From Eopsaltria australis (lineage: Eukaryota; Chordata; Aves; Passeriformes; Petroicidae): a DNA stretch of 64,000 nt. Location of the stretch: positions 1,488,001 through 1,552,000 of the forward strand of contig JAVTVJ010000121.1 of NCBI GenBank assembly GCA_034509425.1, given 5' to 3'. Below are positions 53,773 to 64,000 of the stretch, one piece after another. Made by a program: the position numbers and the translations under genes. The notes below the pieces were generated by a model, which saw only the letters and a list, made by a program, of their open reading frames with translations, had not been told where the DNA came from and made no database searches. The stretch's first letter is position 1, and each line of letters starts with the position of its first letter.

Positions 53773-55524
53773 TAATCAATCAGTCTTGACAGTGCTTCAG
53801 ATGTTACTGTGCCAAGATCACTGCCTTGACTGGTATGACCTTAGAGATTGCTTGAGGGTTTTCCAGCTGTCTGCTGTGTCCTAGACTCACAGCTACTTGG
53901 AATGAACAAGGAAAGAAAGGGATCTGCACTTTTCTCCTACCTTCATGCAGCAGCCAGCAGTATGGACCCCTCTCCACAAAGCATGCTCTCACATGCCTGA
54001 ACAATGCATCAAGCAAGACAGCAGAATTTCCCTGCTGAGAATACTTTTTTTTTTTGTCTAACATGTCAGTTCTGCTATAGCACATTGGTCATATGAGACT
54101 TAGTCTTTAAAAAAGAGAAAACTCTTTTATATGGGACAGTTTAAAATAGTTCTTGATTACGAAAACAGCAGAAAAGTGAAAAATTCCTCAGGCTGGGATG
54201 CCATGGCTATCATTTCACATATTCTACATATAGTAATTAACATAAGAGGCTTCATAAAGAATCTGGGGCTCACTGAATATTCAAAATATACTTTTTCAAG
54301 TTTACAAGCTCTGTTTCAGTCGCTTAATTTGACACAGATCTAGAGTTCTTAAAAAAATTGTCTCCATTTGCTATAACTAACAGCAAATCCATAATAAACT
54401 AAGTTTAGCAAAGAATTTACACTTTGTGTAAATTCTTGTGCATGAGGGCTTCTTAATGATTCAGAATGTGGGAGAAAGTTTCCTGTGCCTATTTCCACAG
54501 AAAATTCCACACTGGTGTCAAAGCATGTAAGTGAGGCATGACACACCTCTCTGGATAATTAGACCCCAGCTCAGGTGTGCAGGTAGCCGTGGAGGTTTGC
54601 AGCACTAACCCACACAAACTGGCAATCCAGTGACGTGTGGAAATGCAGGTGGCTTTGCAGCCCATGCTAAGGCCTGTGCTATCATGGCTACATCCCAGTT
54701 GGTTTTTGTTCCTTTAAAATGAGTGACAGCATTCTCAACACCATTGACTGATGTGGCAAAACCCTGATGCTGCAGACGATGCTAGCACTGCAGAGTCCAG
54801 CATGGTGTCCTGCTCATGTGTGAGATCCAGCTGAGTGTAATCCCTGCTGCCTATCCAAGAGTAATTTTTGTCCTCTCATGCATTGCAATATGTACCTATT
54901 CATTGTTGCATTTGTACAAATGGTGCTGTAATTAAAATTCTGCCCTGATTTCCAGTATAAAACGTACCATTTAAATAGAAACCCTTCCTCTGAAATGACT
55001 CCTACATTTAGTACCTACAGTGTCTTATGAGTCTTTTACTGGAAGTGGAGAGAGATGCTTAATTGTGCTGTATTACCAAATGTTCTATGTGTTGAAAATT
55101 GTTCACTTAATTTGAAAGGAAAGACTTCATGATTATCTAAAATCTGGTGCTGATTGAACCACTGAAATAAGAGAAGCGTTTAATATATATAAAATTTTGA
55201 TGATTGCCTTGCTGGGATTTGTCTATGTTAATGAAATATTTAGATTAACCTTCAGCTCTTGCCCTTATTTTGCAATGTTTTCAGACCGAGCTGTTGACCA
55301 GCTGAATTCAAGCTGGTTACCCTGGCCTTTAGCAGTATTTCAGAGAACAAATGCCCTCAAGTCTGTGCTCGGAGCTGAGCATGTTAAGCAAAGTGAGAGG
55401 ATCCAGCCCCAAATTATTTCTGCCACAAGTGGCATAAAACAAAAATGAAGAGGTTAGAAACAGGCAAATTGCAATTTCACTTCCATAAAAGGAAAAACCG
55501 GAGTAGGGGACAGAAGAAATCAAG

Positions 55525-55537
55525 GTTAATGATTAAT
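55525..55537 (+). promoter_or_regulatory. LIPC: HNF1 site in the proposed LIPC promoter
   Basis: GTTAATGATTAAT matches the HNF1 consensus GTTAATNATTAAC at 12 of 13 positions and is a near-perfect inverted repeat around G at 55531. It ends 91 bp before the proposed LIPC ATG. HNF1-alpha control of hepatic lipase through a proximal promoter site is established in mammals, so both motif and position support the gene call. The bases directly after it (GGGCAAAG at 55538-55545) resemble half of an HNF4 DR1 site, though the second half is poor. No good TATA box lies at the expected distance. Confidence 0.7.
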
Positions 55538-55628
55538 GGGCAAAGAATTTCTTGCAAAGCATGCTAATTCTTTCCTTTTCCCATCTCTTGGCAGAATTTA
55601 GCAGACCTCTGATTCAAAGAAAGAAAAA

Positions 55629-55710
55629 ATGAAAAGTTTGCAACTTCTTTCATTTTTATTGCTTTCGGGTATCATCGTCTCAGCAAATATATATGAAGAG
55701 AAGAAAAAAG
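55629..55710 (+). CDS. LIPC: Hepatic lipase, exon 1 (signal peptide)
   Basis: The ATG at 55629 starts 27 codons plus one base before the donor gtaata at 55711. The product begins MKSLQLLSFLLLSGIIVSA, a typical secretory signal peptide with an expected cleavage after VSA, followed by a charged stretch NIYEEKKK. An 82-nt coding exon 1 that holds essentially only the signal peptide and ends in phase 1 is the arrangement of the lipoprotein lipase, hepatic lipase and endothelial lipase family. Signal peptides are poorly conserved, so sequence alone does not identify the gene. The call rests on this structure, on the upstream HNF1 site, and on synteny: LIPC follows AQP9 on the same strand. The mature enzyme, a secreted liver lipase bound to heparan sulfate that hydrolyses triglyceride and phospholipid in lipoproteins, lies in exons beyond the window. 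The ATG context aaaaaATGa has A at -3. Confidence 0.7.
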
Positions 55711-58700
55711 GTAATATACTATCAAATATAAATACTGATCATGAACTTTTAGAAAATGTTTATGCTATAAAAATTTAGTAGTATGACTGTATGGTCATCA
55801 GGATGTTGGATTTGGGTGCTATGTTCCCTAAAATATGGCATTTATATCTGTCTGTATGTATGGAAATTGTAGTTGTTCATAATTACCACAAATATTTCCC
55901 AGGGGAAACCCATACATGTTGAGACTACAGAATTAAGGTAATCTGATCTTTAACAAAACTTCTGATGAAATTAATTTTAAAATGTATTAATTTGAAAATA
56001 TTCACTGAACTGATAATCTTATAATATTGGGCTGGAAGTATTCTGTGTGATAGATTCAGTCTCCTACTATGAATCAAAATTTCCAGCTATCTGACAGTGT
56101 TTAAGCTTTCATTTTCTGAGTTGCCCAATGTAGACTGCCTTTCATCTCAAGTGGGTGAATATCTTGGAGCGAAAGAGATACATCTGCAGCAGGTTTTGTT
56201 GAGCAGTACTGTGAAGGGTCTTTATCATTGTCATGGTTTTACAACCATTTCCTATGCGTTTGTGACACTGCACATTATGTCAGTATTTGTGTGCCTGTTG
56301 AGTAAGGGCATCAAACAAGTGCATTTCTTAAAGCCACTCAGATGTGATTGACAAATGCCATGTTTGACTTCATTATTGATGTACACAAAGCAAGCATTAC
56401 TTTTCCATCTTATCTAACAGAATTTCTAATACTCTAAGTCTGGAGGGGATAAATGTAGTTTTCTCCTTGGCTGGGAATAAAGTAGGATATGGATATTCAC
56501 AGAAGTATGGCCCCTTACACCAGCTGTGTTTTGTGTTTATGTTAATTTATATTAACAGTTTTAGAAACCATTTGCTATAAAAATGCTTTATATGCAACAG
56601 GCATAGTGATTTCAATCTACAGGAGGCAGCAGGACCACCTTTCTTTTATTCTGCACATTAAATTTCCCTGTGGGTTTAACTTTGAACAATATAAAATCCT
56701 TGAATTAAAACACTGTGAGAAATTTCAATGAATGCCATAACTTCGTCTGGTTTACCAGACAAGGCCTGCACATCCTTCACATTCGCTGAACCTTAGAAAG
56801 CTATTTAGAAACCTTGACCAATTCTGCATTTTTGGTAGAACCCAAAATCAGAGCACTACCTTAATTTGAGGCTTCTCCCATCATCTTTGCTCAGATCTAT
56901 TCAGATTCCACTGTGTGGTCAAAGTTTAGTTCCCCACAGATACACAAGGCAGAGAGAGGAAGTCACTGCCCCCCCGTTCTTTCACAGTCACAGGTCCTGC
57001 CTCATGCAGCTCATGTTTTCCTACCCCCACGACCTGTGGCACCATTTATAGCAAGGTCAGTCACCTCACTCTCTACATCCCCCTTTCCCCTCATGACCTA
57101 GGACTCCTGTATCATGGACTTCACTTGTTTGCTCATTACTTCTGCAGTTTAAAACCTCACTTGTGGGCCACAAACAACAGGTCACATGTCATACTGGCAG
57201 TAGCAGATATATCCACCTCATAGTATGTTGAGGCAAGAGACTCATTTCAGAAGCAGAGAAGGTTTATTTCTAAAAATGCAAATAAAATCTACTGTATTTT
57301 CTTCCAGAGGCTCCCCACAGCCTAACTAGATCTGCTACAGGGGGTAGTTACAAGGCTAAAGAGCCTGGTATTCCATTACATTGGACTCAGACCCTCATCT
57401 CTTGTCACTTTTAAATCGGTGCAATTCCAATTCCAACTGTCCATTTGCATTAACTTGTATTTCTGCATCTTTCACTCCCTTGGTATCCTTCTCCAATCCA
57501 GCCTCAGCCACACCAACCTTGGCCAGAAGATAATGTAATTCCCAGTTCTCAAAACCTTGCCTTATTTTTTAAACTATTTGACTTGTTCTGTGTGTGCTGG
57601 CTGCACCTGGGAACCTCGGGGTGTGTTTTTTCTGATTTCACTTCCCAGTGAGGCAGATTTGTTTGCCACAATGGCCGATGCAAATGACAGTAAGGCATTA
57701 CCTCACACTAAGGAAGGAAGCAAAGCATTTAGCTCTGCATAAGATGCCTTTTAATGCTGTCAAGTGGAGACAGCTTTCCGTGAGCATTGGATTTATTTTA
57801 CCTGGATATCCTTCTAGCTTGGAGCTCGCTTGTTCTTGCTTTAGCAGGAACTGCAGCAGAGAATAGCACAACTATCAGGAGCTGCAAAGCCTCCTCAGGG
57901 ATGAGTGTCTGGTACATAATTCTAGCACAAGCAATTACCTATGAGAGAGCCATTCTCTAGAATGATCACTGTGGAAAAGTCCTACTCATTCCTTTGTACC
58001 CAGAAAATAAACAACTGCTTCCATTTTTTTCTGTATCATTGTATCCACCTACACAGCAAAAGAAATCACATTACAAAATCAGAATTAGACTGCAGCAGGT
58101 AAATCAATTTAGATACGCGTATGCAAATATTTGTGATCATGTTATCTATAAAAATATATACTATAGGTTCTTATTTTATAATTAATTACGTAGCATAAGA
58201 TGGAGTGCATTACCAAGCAAAGACAACACCACATTTAAAACACACACACAGTTATTATTAAAAAAACACAGAGGGTTTCTGAAATTCCATGCTTTTCTTG
58301 TACATTTAAGCAGCAGAAAAGAAGTTTGGCATTTTTGGCAAAGGTTCATTATCTAAAAGTAGAATCCCAGAATGAGAAATAAGCACCTAAAAATAACATC
58401 CCTGAAGCTGAGCCAAGATGATTCTTTCTACAAGCATGTGAAAAAATATTTCAACATAAGCTCTTATTTATTTTGATTCTTCTCCTGTAAACATAAAACT
58501 AGGAGGGAATATTTTCCATTATTCCACTTCCTTGTGCAGAGCAGAGTTATACAGCAATTGACATGAAAATGCATTTGCTGTTGAGCTAGAACTTTTACTT
58601 GCCAGTCTCACAACTGGCAGTTGAGCTGGACATTTTTTGCCCAAAAGAGAAGGTAACATGGTAGTTGTCATCCAATTCTGTATTGTTTTAAGTACTAGGG

Positions 58701-59851
58701 TGTTATCATCACCTTAGTATTATACACAGGCCATAGGAATGGATTATACAAAAATCTGAATAGCTGGTTTTCTTTATTCCCTTAGTGTATTACAGATGAA
58801 AGATATGTTTGGTATAGCAAATATATATCAAAGTCTATATAAAATTCCTCAACAAAATGCAATGTGTATACCCTATTAGATCCAAAAAACTACCAAAATA
58901 ATAATTTCTACCTGAAGCTGAAAAACTATTAGAAACACAAAAAGCATAGAAGATTCAAAAGCCATTTAAACTGTAGAGATAGAGAATTTACATTAGTCCA
59001 CAGAAACAAGCCTAAAAACCATTAATATTTCTTATTTACTTCATTTGACTCATTGATCACCTCTGAAATTTAAATTCACAGCACTTCTAGTTAGATCAAT
59101 TAAACAGGGATTCAGGAGCTAAATTTTATGACATACCAAAATAATAGTCCAAGAAGTCCTGGAATTTGAAAGTTCAGATACCAGTTACACTAATGATCTA
59201 TGTTATGATATTATCAGGAAAAGTTCTGCAAAACTATTTGCTGCCATTTTCTGACTGGCTGTGTTTAAGATTTGCATTGCTCTCAAGAGTCTTAGAATTC
59301 TACCAATATTTCTATTATCTAAACCAGTTATTTTTCCTTTTGTCACCTAGAAGAATCTAAGAACATAATTTCAGGCATAAATTTTCACTACAGGATGCAA
59401 AATATAATCATAGTTTAACTAACAGAAGGCCCTTTGCTTTTCCCATGAAAAGAGACAATAACAGGAACTCAGCTGACAAAGGAACTATCCATGCATGAAA
59501 CTTCCAATATTTCTACTAAAGCAAGTGACTGAACATCTTAATGAGGAGCTAAATTCACCAGTGGATTGCAATTCATATGATTTGAGCATTACATTCTTCT
59601 GACTATTGCTGTCTCAACAGTGCTTGCATATGGCATTAGAGAAACTTGAAAATACAGAATAGTCCTTGGTAATGTGGCACTGCAATCTCACTGCTTAACT
59701 GATTGTCTTCCTTTTTCTCAAACTCTTGAGAAGAGAACTCTTTTCTCTAGCATCTAGAGAAGGCTAGAGTTAGCTTTAAATACATAGTTTTAATGGAAAG
59801 TAAGTATCAAAAAAACCATACTGCATCAAACTCTGAGATCCTCAGCACACG

Positions 59852-60299
59852 GAAGATGTGGACCTGTTAGAGTGGGTCCAGAGGCCATAGAGATGATCAG
59901 AGGACTGGAGCAACCTCTCCTGAGAGAGTTGGAGTTGTTCACCCTGGAGAAGGCTCCAGAGAGACTTCATTGCAGCTTTCCAGAACCTTAAGAGGGCTTA
60001 TAAAATGGAGAGAGAGGGACTTTTTATATGAGCAGATAGTGGAAGGACAAGGGGCAGTGGTTTTAAACTGAAAGAAGGTACTTTTACATTAGATAGCAGG
60101 AATAAATTCTTTACTCAGAGGGTGGTGAGGCACTGGAAGAGGTGGCCTAATTGAGGATGCCTGATCCCTGAAAGAGTTCAAGACCAGGTTGGATGGGGCC
60201 CTGAGCAGCCTGACCTATGAGGGCCATCCCTGGCCATGGCAGGAGGGCTGGAACTGCATGATCTTAAAGCTCCCTTCCAACCCTAACCTTTCTATGACT
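59852..60299 (+). mobile_element. CR1 LINE 3'-end copy
   Basis: A 450-bp 5'-truncated CR1 in + orientation. It starts within the block gtggacctgttagagtgggt, continues with gatgatcagaggactggagc, ttaaactgaaag and caggttggatggggcc, and finishes with the conserved cccttccaaccctaac and a tctatgactc tail. Compared with the 44.8 kb copy it lacks all ORF2 sequence. It is non-coding and lies in the proposed LIPC intron 1. Confidence 0.9.
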
Positions 60300-61792
60300 C
60301 ACATTATTAAAGAGAACATCTGTTTTTTCTTCTTGTTTTGTCATTCACTCTAGGTTTATATTACACATTTCCTTTCAGAAAACCTAGTTATGCCAAGTCC
60401 ATGTGAAGCTCCAGGGTTATTAATAGGGTTGCATCAACAGCAGTGCAATAGTGATGATGTAACTGCTATCACCATATGGTCCCCTTGGGTGGCCTTAGCA
60501 CAGTGACCTTTTTTCCTATATGTTAGATAGAGCTCAGAGTGCCTTTGCTGAAGCTGAGTTGGACTCCTTACACAGTGCAATAGCTTGGCAGCAGGTGGAT
60601 GGGCCAGCAGCCACTTCCAAGCAGCATGATTAAGATTTCCTGGCAACATGAGCAATAACTGGCAAAACAGACAGAAGGGACCATCTATCTGCACATGCCA
60701 ACACTGGGTGATAAAGTTCACTGCTTTGGCCATAGGCCAAATGTGAATTATGACTCTTGCAAAAAAAATTGTTTAATGCCTATGCTCCAAGTTAAAATGA
60801 CCTCTTTCACACTTTGTAGCCTTTCTTCTAGAAAAATATATGATTTTAAAGTTAAATTACTATGATAATTTTTTGTTTCTTCTTTCAATATTTAAAAAAT
60901 TGTTGCTGTTGCTAATATTTTCAGAAAGCATTAATGCACAGGATTGCACACCCTTCCACATAGCCATTGTAATCAGCCAACAAAAGCTTGTGCTGGTGTT
61001 GAAATGCTTCTAAAACAAGATGGTTGCACAAACAGGAGCTGTTGGCTAAAACTACATAAATTCTGTGGTTTACTTGCCCAGTCCAGTAAAACCTTTTGAA
61101 TCTTTTATCAATAATACTGTTTATATTTGGGCTCCTATTTGGCCTCCAGAATTCCTGGTGTTGCTCCAAGTACAACAAATCACAAAAAAGAAACCTAGAA
61201 ATATTGAATACAAGGAAACAAGGTGTTTATACACATAATGCTCTCTGGAATTAAACCAGCATGTCCAATCTGAAAACCCACATGTTATGAGACAAACTTT
61301 TAAACTTTGGCTGTTTCGAAATATTTGATCCAAAAAGCATTTTCTAAATTTGTATATTGCTTACAGAGGGAGGCACTGAACCATGGGGGAGATGATGACA
61401 GAGCATGTCCAAGGACAAAAATAAAAACATACACATATGTTTGATTTTGTTTTGTTTCTGGAGTTGACAAACTCCCCTAAAATTCTGCTACTCTGGCATG
61501 TTCTCCCATATCTTAATGCTAACCTTGTAAACTATTAGAGAGAAACACTGCTGAGAGGAAATTTTTCATTTTAAAATTTTCTCTGTTAGATCATTGTCTC
61601 AGGCTCAAAATAATCTGTAGTGTTGGACTGAAGAATTTATTTACTCTTTCAAGCACCACTCTTCTTCCTCTCAGCAACAATGGGTCATAAGAGATGTTGG
61701 AGGACATCAATTAAGGTTTAACTCCATGTTTGCTAACCTGCATTTCCAAAAGTCACTCAAATTAGAGATTTTGTCAAATTGGGGTGGCAGTG

Positions 61793-61804
61793 GTGTGTGT
61801 GTGT
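61793..61804 (+). repeat. Short GT microsatellite
   Basis: Alternating TG/GT over about 12 bp within the proposed LIPC intron 1. No other feature is attached to it. Confidence 0.6.
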
Positions 61805-62059
61805 TCCTTAGTTGTACTAATATATATACTAACAAAATACATTCTAATTTATTCACCAGGCAAATCACTGTATAATTAATATACTGTCCAGGTAGTTATC
61901 ACGTCTTGAGACTAAAACTACCTTTGACAGGAATTCTATGAGTCATTATAAAAACACAAATAATTAAATTGTACGGACTTTCTGTCAAAAAAGGTGTTAG
62001 GAAATTATATTCATCACTGAAGAGGCTAGTATTTTCATTTGTTATATTTCCATCTGATT

Positions 62060-62079
62060 TTGTGTGTGTGTGTGTGTGT
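62060..62079 (+). repeat. TG microsatellite
   Basis: About nine to ten TG units in the proposed LIPC intron 1, followed by gtggtg. Likely length-polymorphic. Confidence 0.85.
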
Positions 62080-64000
62080 TGTGGTGAAATAGTACTGCTA
62101 GTTTTCATATTTATGTCACTTGTACTTATGACTTAGGATGACAGTACAAATGCCTTCAAGGTTTGATTTTTAGGATCTGACACTATGAAGGGAAGGGACA
62201 TGGAAGAAACTCTGATTTTCCTTTTAAGAAGGAAATGTTTGGGCAAATTTTATTCACTACAAAAATATTTTGAATGGTATTATCCAGGTAATACTTTCAC
62301 CAGAAAGCTTACAATCTTCAAAAAAGTTTTTTAAAAGTTTAATTATTTGTAAGAATGTTGGATACTGTTTAAAACCCTTACCATTATTTTCAGAAAGACA
62401 TGAAAGCTACCATATTTCTGAAACTGATTACTGTTTACTGAAGCAGAGTACTACTTTCAGTGCCTGAACTGTGAGGAAGAAATAACAATATGAATTAGCA
62501 GTGCTCTTAGGACACGTGGAAATTACTTAACTGCCAGTTTACTGTGCCAAATACATGCTCTGTAAACTATTCATCTTTCTTACTGAATTACATTATGTAA
62601 AAATGCCCCCAAACCTTCTAGAGGTATTGAATCAAGTCCTTAGTATCTACTTGAACTCCTTTTTAATGTCTCATCCTAGACTCCAGTCCCTATTAATGCT
62701 TCAATATCACTCCTCTGTGATTCACTTGAGCCAGCACCTTTATGACCTTTCAAATATCTGAACAATTTCATAACTGATCCTGACTAAAATAGCTTGTCTG
62801 TGACAACATATAAATTGCCACCTACACCACAGTGCTTAGCTAAACTACAAGGAAACCTGACAGCCCTAATTGCATTTAATGTGTTTAGGCAAATGAGAGT
62901 AAGCTGGATGAAGCATGACCCAGAGCAGAGGTTCACCCTCAAGAAGAAAACTTTCACAGACTATATCTGTGCAGGATTCCCCAAATCTGCTTTCCAAATT
63001 AAGGACCAGCTGCAACCAGGAGCCAAATGGAGTTTCCTCTGATACTTGAAAATAACTCCAAAGCAGTTTTTGTATATTTTCAAGAAACAGAGCAAATGGA
63101 GGATACTGTGACTAGATTACAGTTAATTCTCTGGCCTGCTCTTCTGTCAGTACAGAAATGAGCAGAGTGGACTGTAGAATTAGAGTCTACACTGAAAAGA
63201 AAGAAAGAAGGGAATTGAGAATATTCAAATATAAAAAACTCCACTACCAGCATTAGTGAGTGGATCTCTGCAGCACTAGAAACTATACAGAAAGCCAGCT
63301 GGCACATCATCTGAAAATCTACTGTGCTCTCTATCCATCATGCTTACCTTCTGCTTACCCGGGAATAGAAATTAGAGCTTGTTCTTTTAATTGGGAACAG
63401 TTTTTTTGTAAGGAACATCATAAATCATTGTTTTCTTACTAGGTGACATCAAACAGTCATGAAAGCTGAGGTACTAATGAGGTGTTTTTATCAGAAATCC
63501 CAATAAAGCTCTGAAAAGGCTCCCACACAAAACATTTCAGTGTGCAGTGCTGAAGTTGCTCTTCTGGTTTCCATTGACCACACCACTCAATTCAGCCATC
63601 TCTACTCCAGCTGGGCAGTGAGTGCCTCATTATCCCCAGGCTCCAAGGCTGCCTGCAGTGCTCTGCAATGGAACAGTGACAGCAGCTGGGCCTTCACTGC
63701 CTTCACCACAAAGGCTATTCCACCTGTTCCAGCTGACCTGTACTTACTGCTCTCCAGGGCACACCAAGAGCAGTACAGAAAAAGAAACCCTGAAAGCATT
63801 CCTCTAGCCAATAAGGCAACAGCATTTCAAACACAGTGAAATGCACAGAATGTGTGCTAAGCATGAGATTTTGTTTACTAAGCTTCAGTCTCCATTCTCC
63901 ACCAGGACACAAGGGTGTCCCACAGAGCACTGCAAGGTTTCCACATGTTTCTCAGGGCACAGATACCTTCAGGATTCACTCTTTCCAAAAACTTCATGTG

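Larger units (their letters stand above)
45623..55524. other. Intergenic DNA upstream of LIPC
   Basis: About 10 kb of AT-rich DNA between the CR1 copy and the proposed LIPC promoter. Apart from a possible decayed coding fragment on the minus strand at about 53225-53637 and a short CA repeat near 53760-53772, I recognise nothing. Liver enhancers of LIPC could lie here but cannot be called by eye. Confidence 0.65.
55711..64000 (+). other. LIPC: Proposed LIPC intron 1 (5' part)
   Basis: From the donor gtaata to the end of the window no second lipase exon is seen. Exon 2 should encode the start of the mature enzyme. A first intron of many kilobases is normal for LIPC. The interval holds a CR1 copy at 59852-60299, GT repeats near 61793 and 62061, and otherwise AT-rich sequence with short, unconvincing open frames. 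Confidence 0.6.

Noticed and set aside
53804..54085. 93-codon minus-strand frame as an upstream part of the 53.2-53.6 kb fragment
   Set aside because: No recognisable continuity or family, and the join would need unsupported splicing.
55481..55492. ccataaaagg as the LIPC TATA box
   Set aside because: It would place the start upstream of the HNF1 site, unlike the known hepatic lipase promoter arrangement. Kept only as a weak alternative.

Overview
The window is vertebrate nuclear DNA, most likely from a bird. It is AT-rich and gene-poor, with split genes, GT-AG splice sites and several copies of CR1, the dominant LINE of sauropsids, with the 3' end typical of avian copies. The species cannot be named from the sequence.

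Layout. Positions 1-9015 hold the 3' half of an aquaglyceroporin gene on the + strand, identified as AQP9: three coding exons (750-868, 2501-2718, 7676-7838) and a 3' UTR. The exon lengths (119 and 218 nt for the two complete internal exons), the intron phases and the second NPA box in its NPARD form all fit. Exons 1-3 lie to the left of the window. Intron 5 contains a compact CpG island (about 5328-5640) that the AQP9 model does not explain. From about 9 kb to 55.5 kb no convincing gene is visible. This gap holds a G-rich tract (13.2 kb), a decayed minisatellite of about 21-bp period (23.25-23.64 kb), several GC-rich patches, CR1 copies (27.1 and 44.8 kb) and a possibly decayed coding fragment on the minus strand (53.2-53.6 kb). 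At 55629-55710 there is a short + strand exon encoding a signal peptide and ending in a phase-1 donor. It is interpreted as exon 1 of hepatic lipase (LIPC), because LIPC is the next gene downstream of AQP9 on the same strand in other vertebrates and because a near-perfect HNF1 palindrome lies about 90 bp upstream of the ATG. From 55711 to the end is the proposed LIPC intron 1, with another CR1 copy and simple repeats.

How it fits together. AQP9 (glycerol, urea and small-solute uptake) and LIPC (a secreted triglyceride and phospholipid lipase) are both liver-expressed lipid and glycerol metabolism genes and are neighbours in conserved synteny. The window therefore covers the end of one, the intergenic space and the promoter and first exon of the other. 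I found no mobile island, RNA gene or clearly new gene system. The items most worth checking are the intronic CpG island, the 21-bp array carrying STAT/BCL6-like palindromes, and the start of LIPC, where a promoter signature sits next to a strong splice-acceptor signature.
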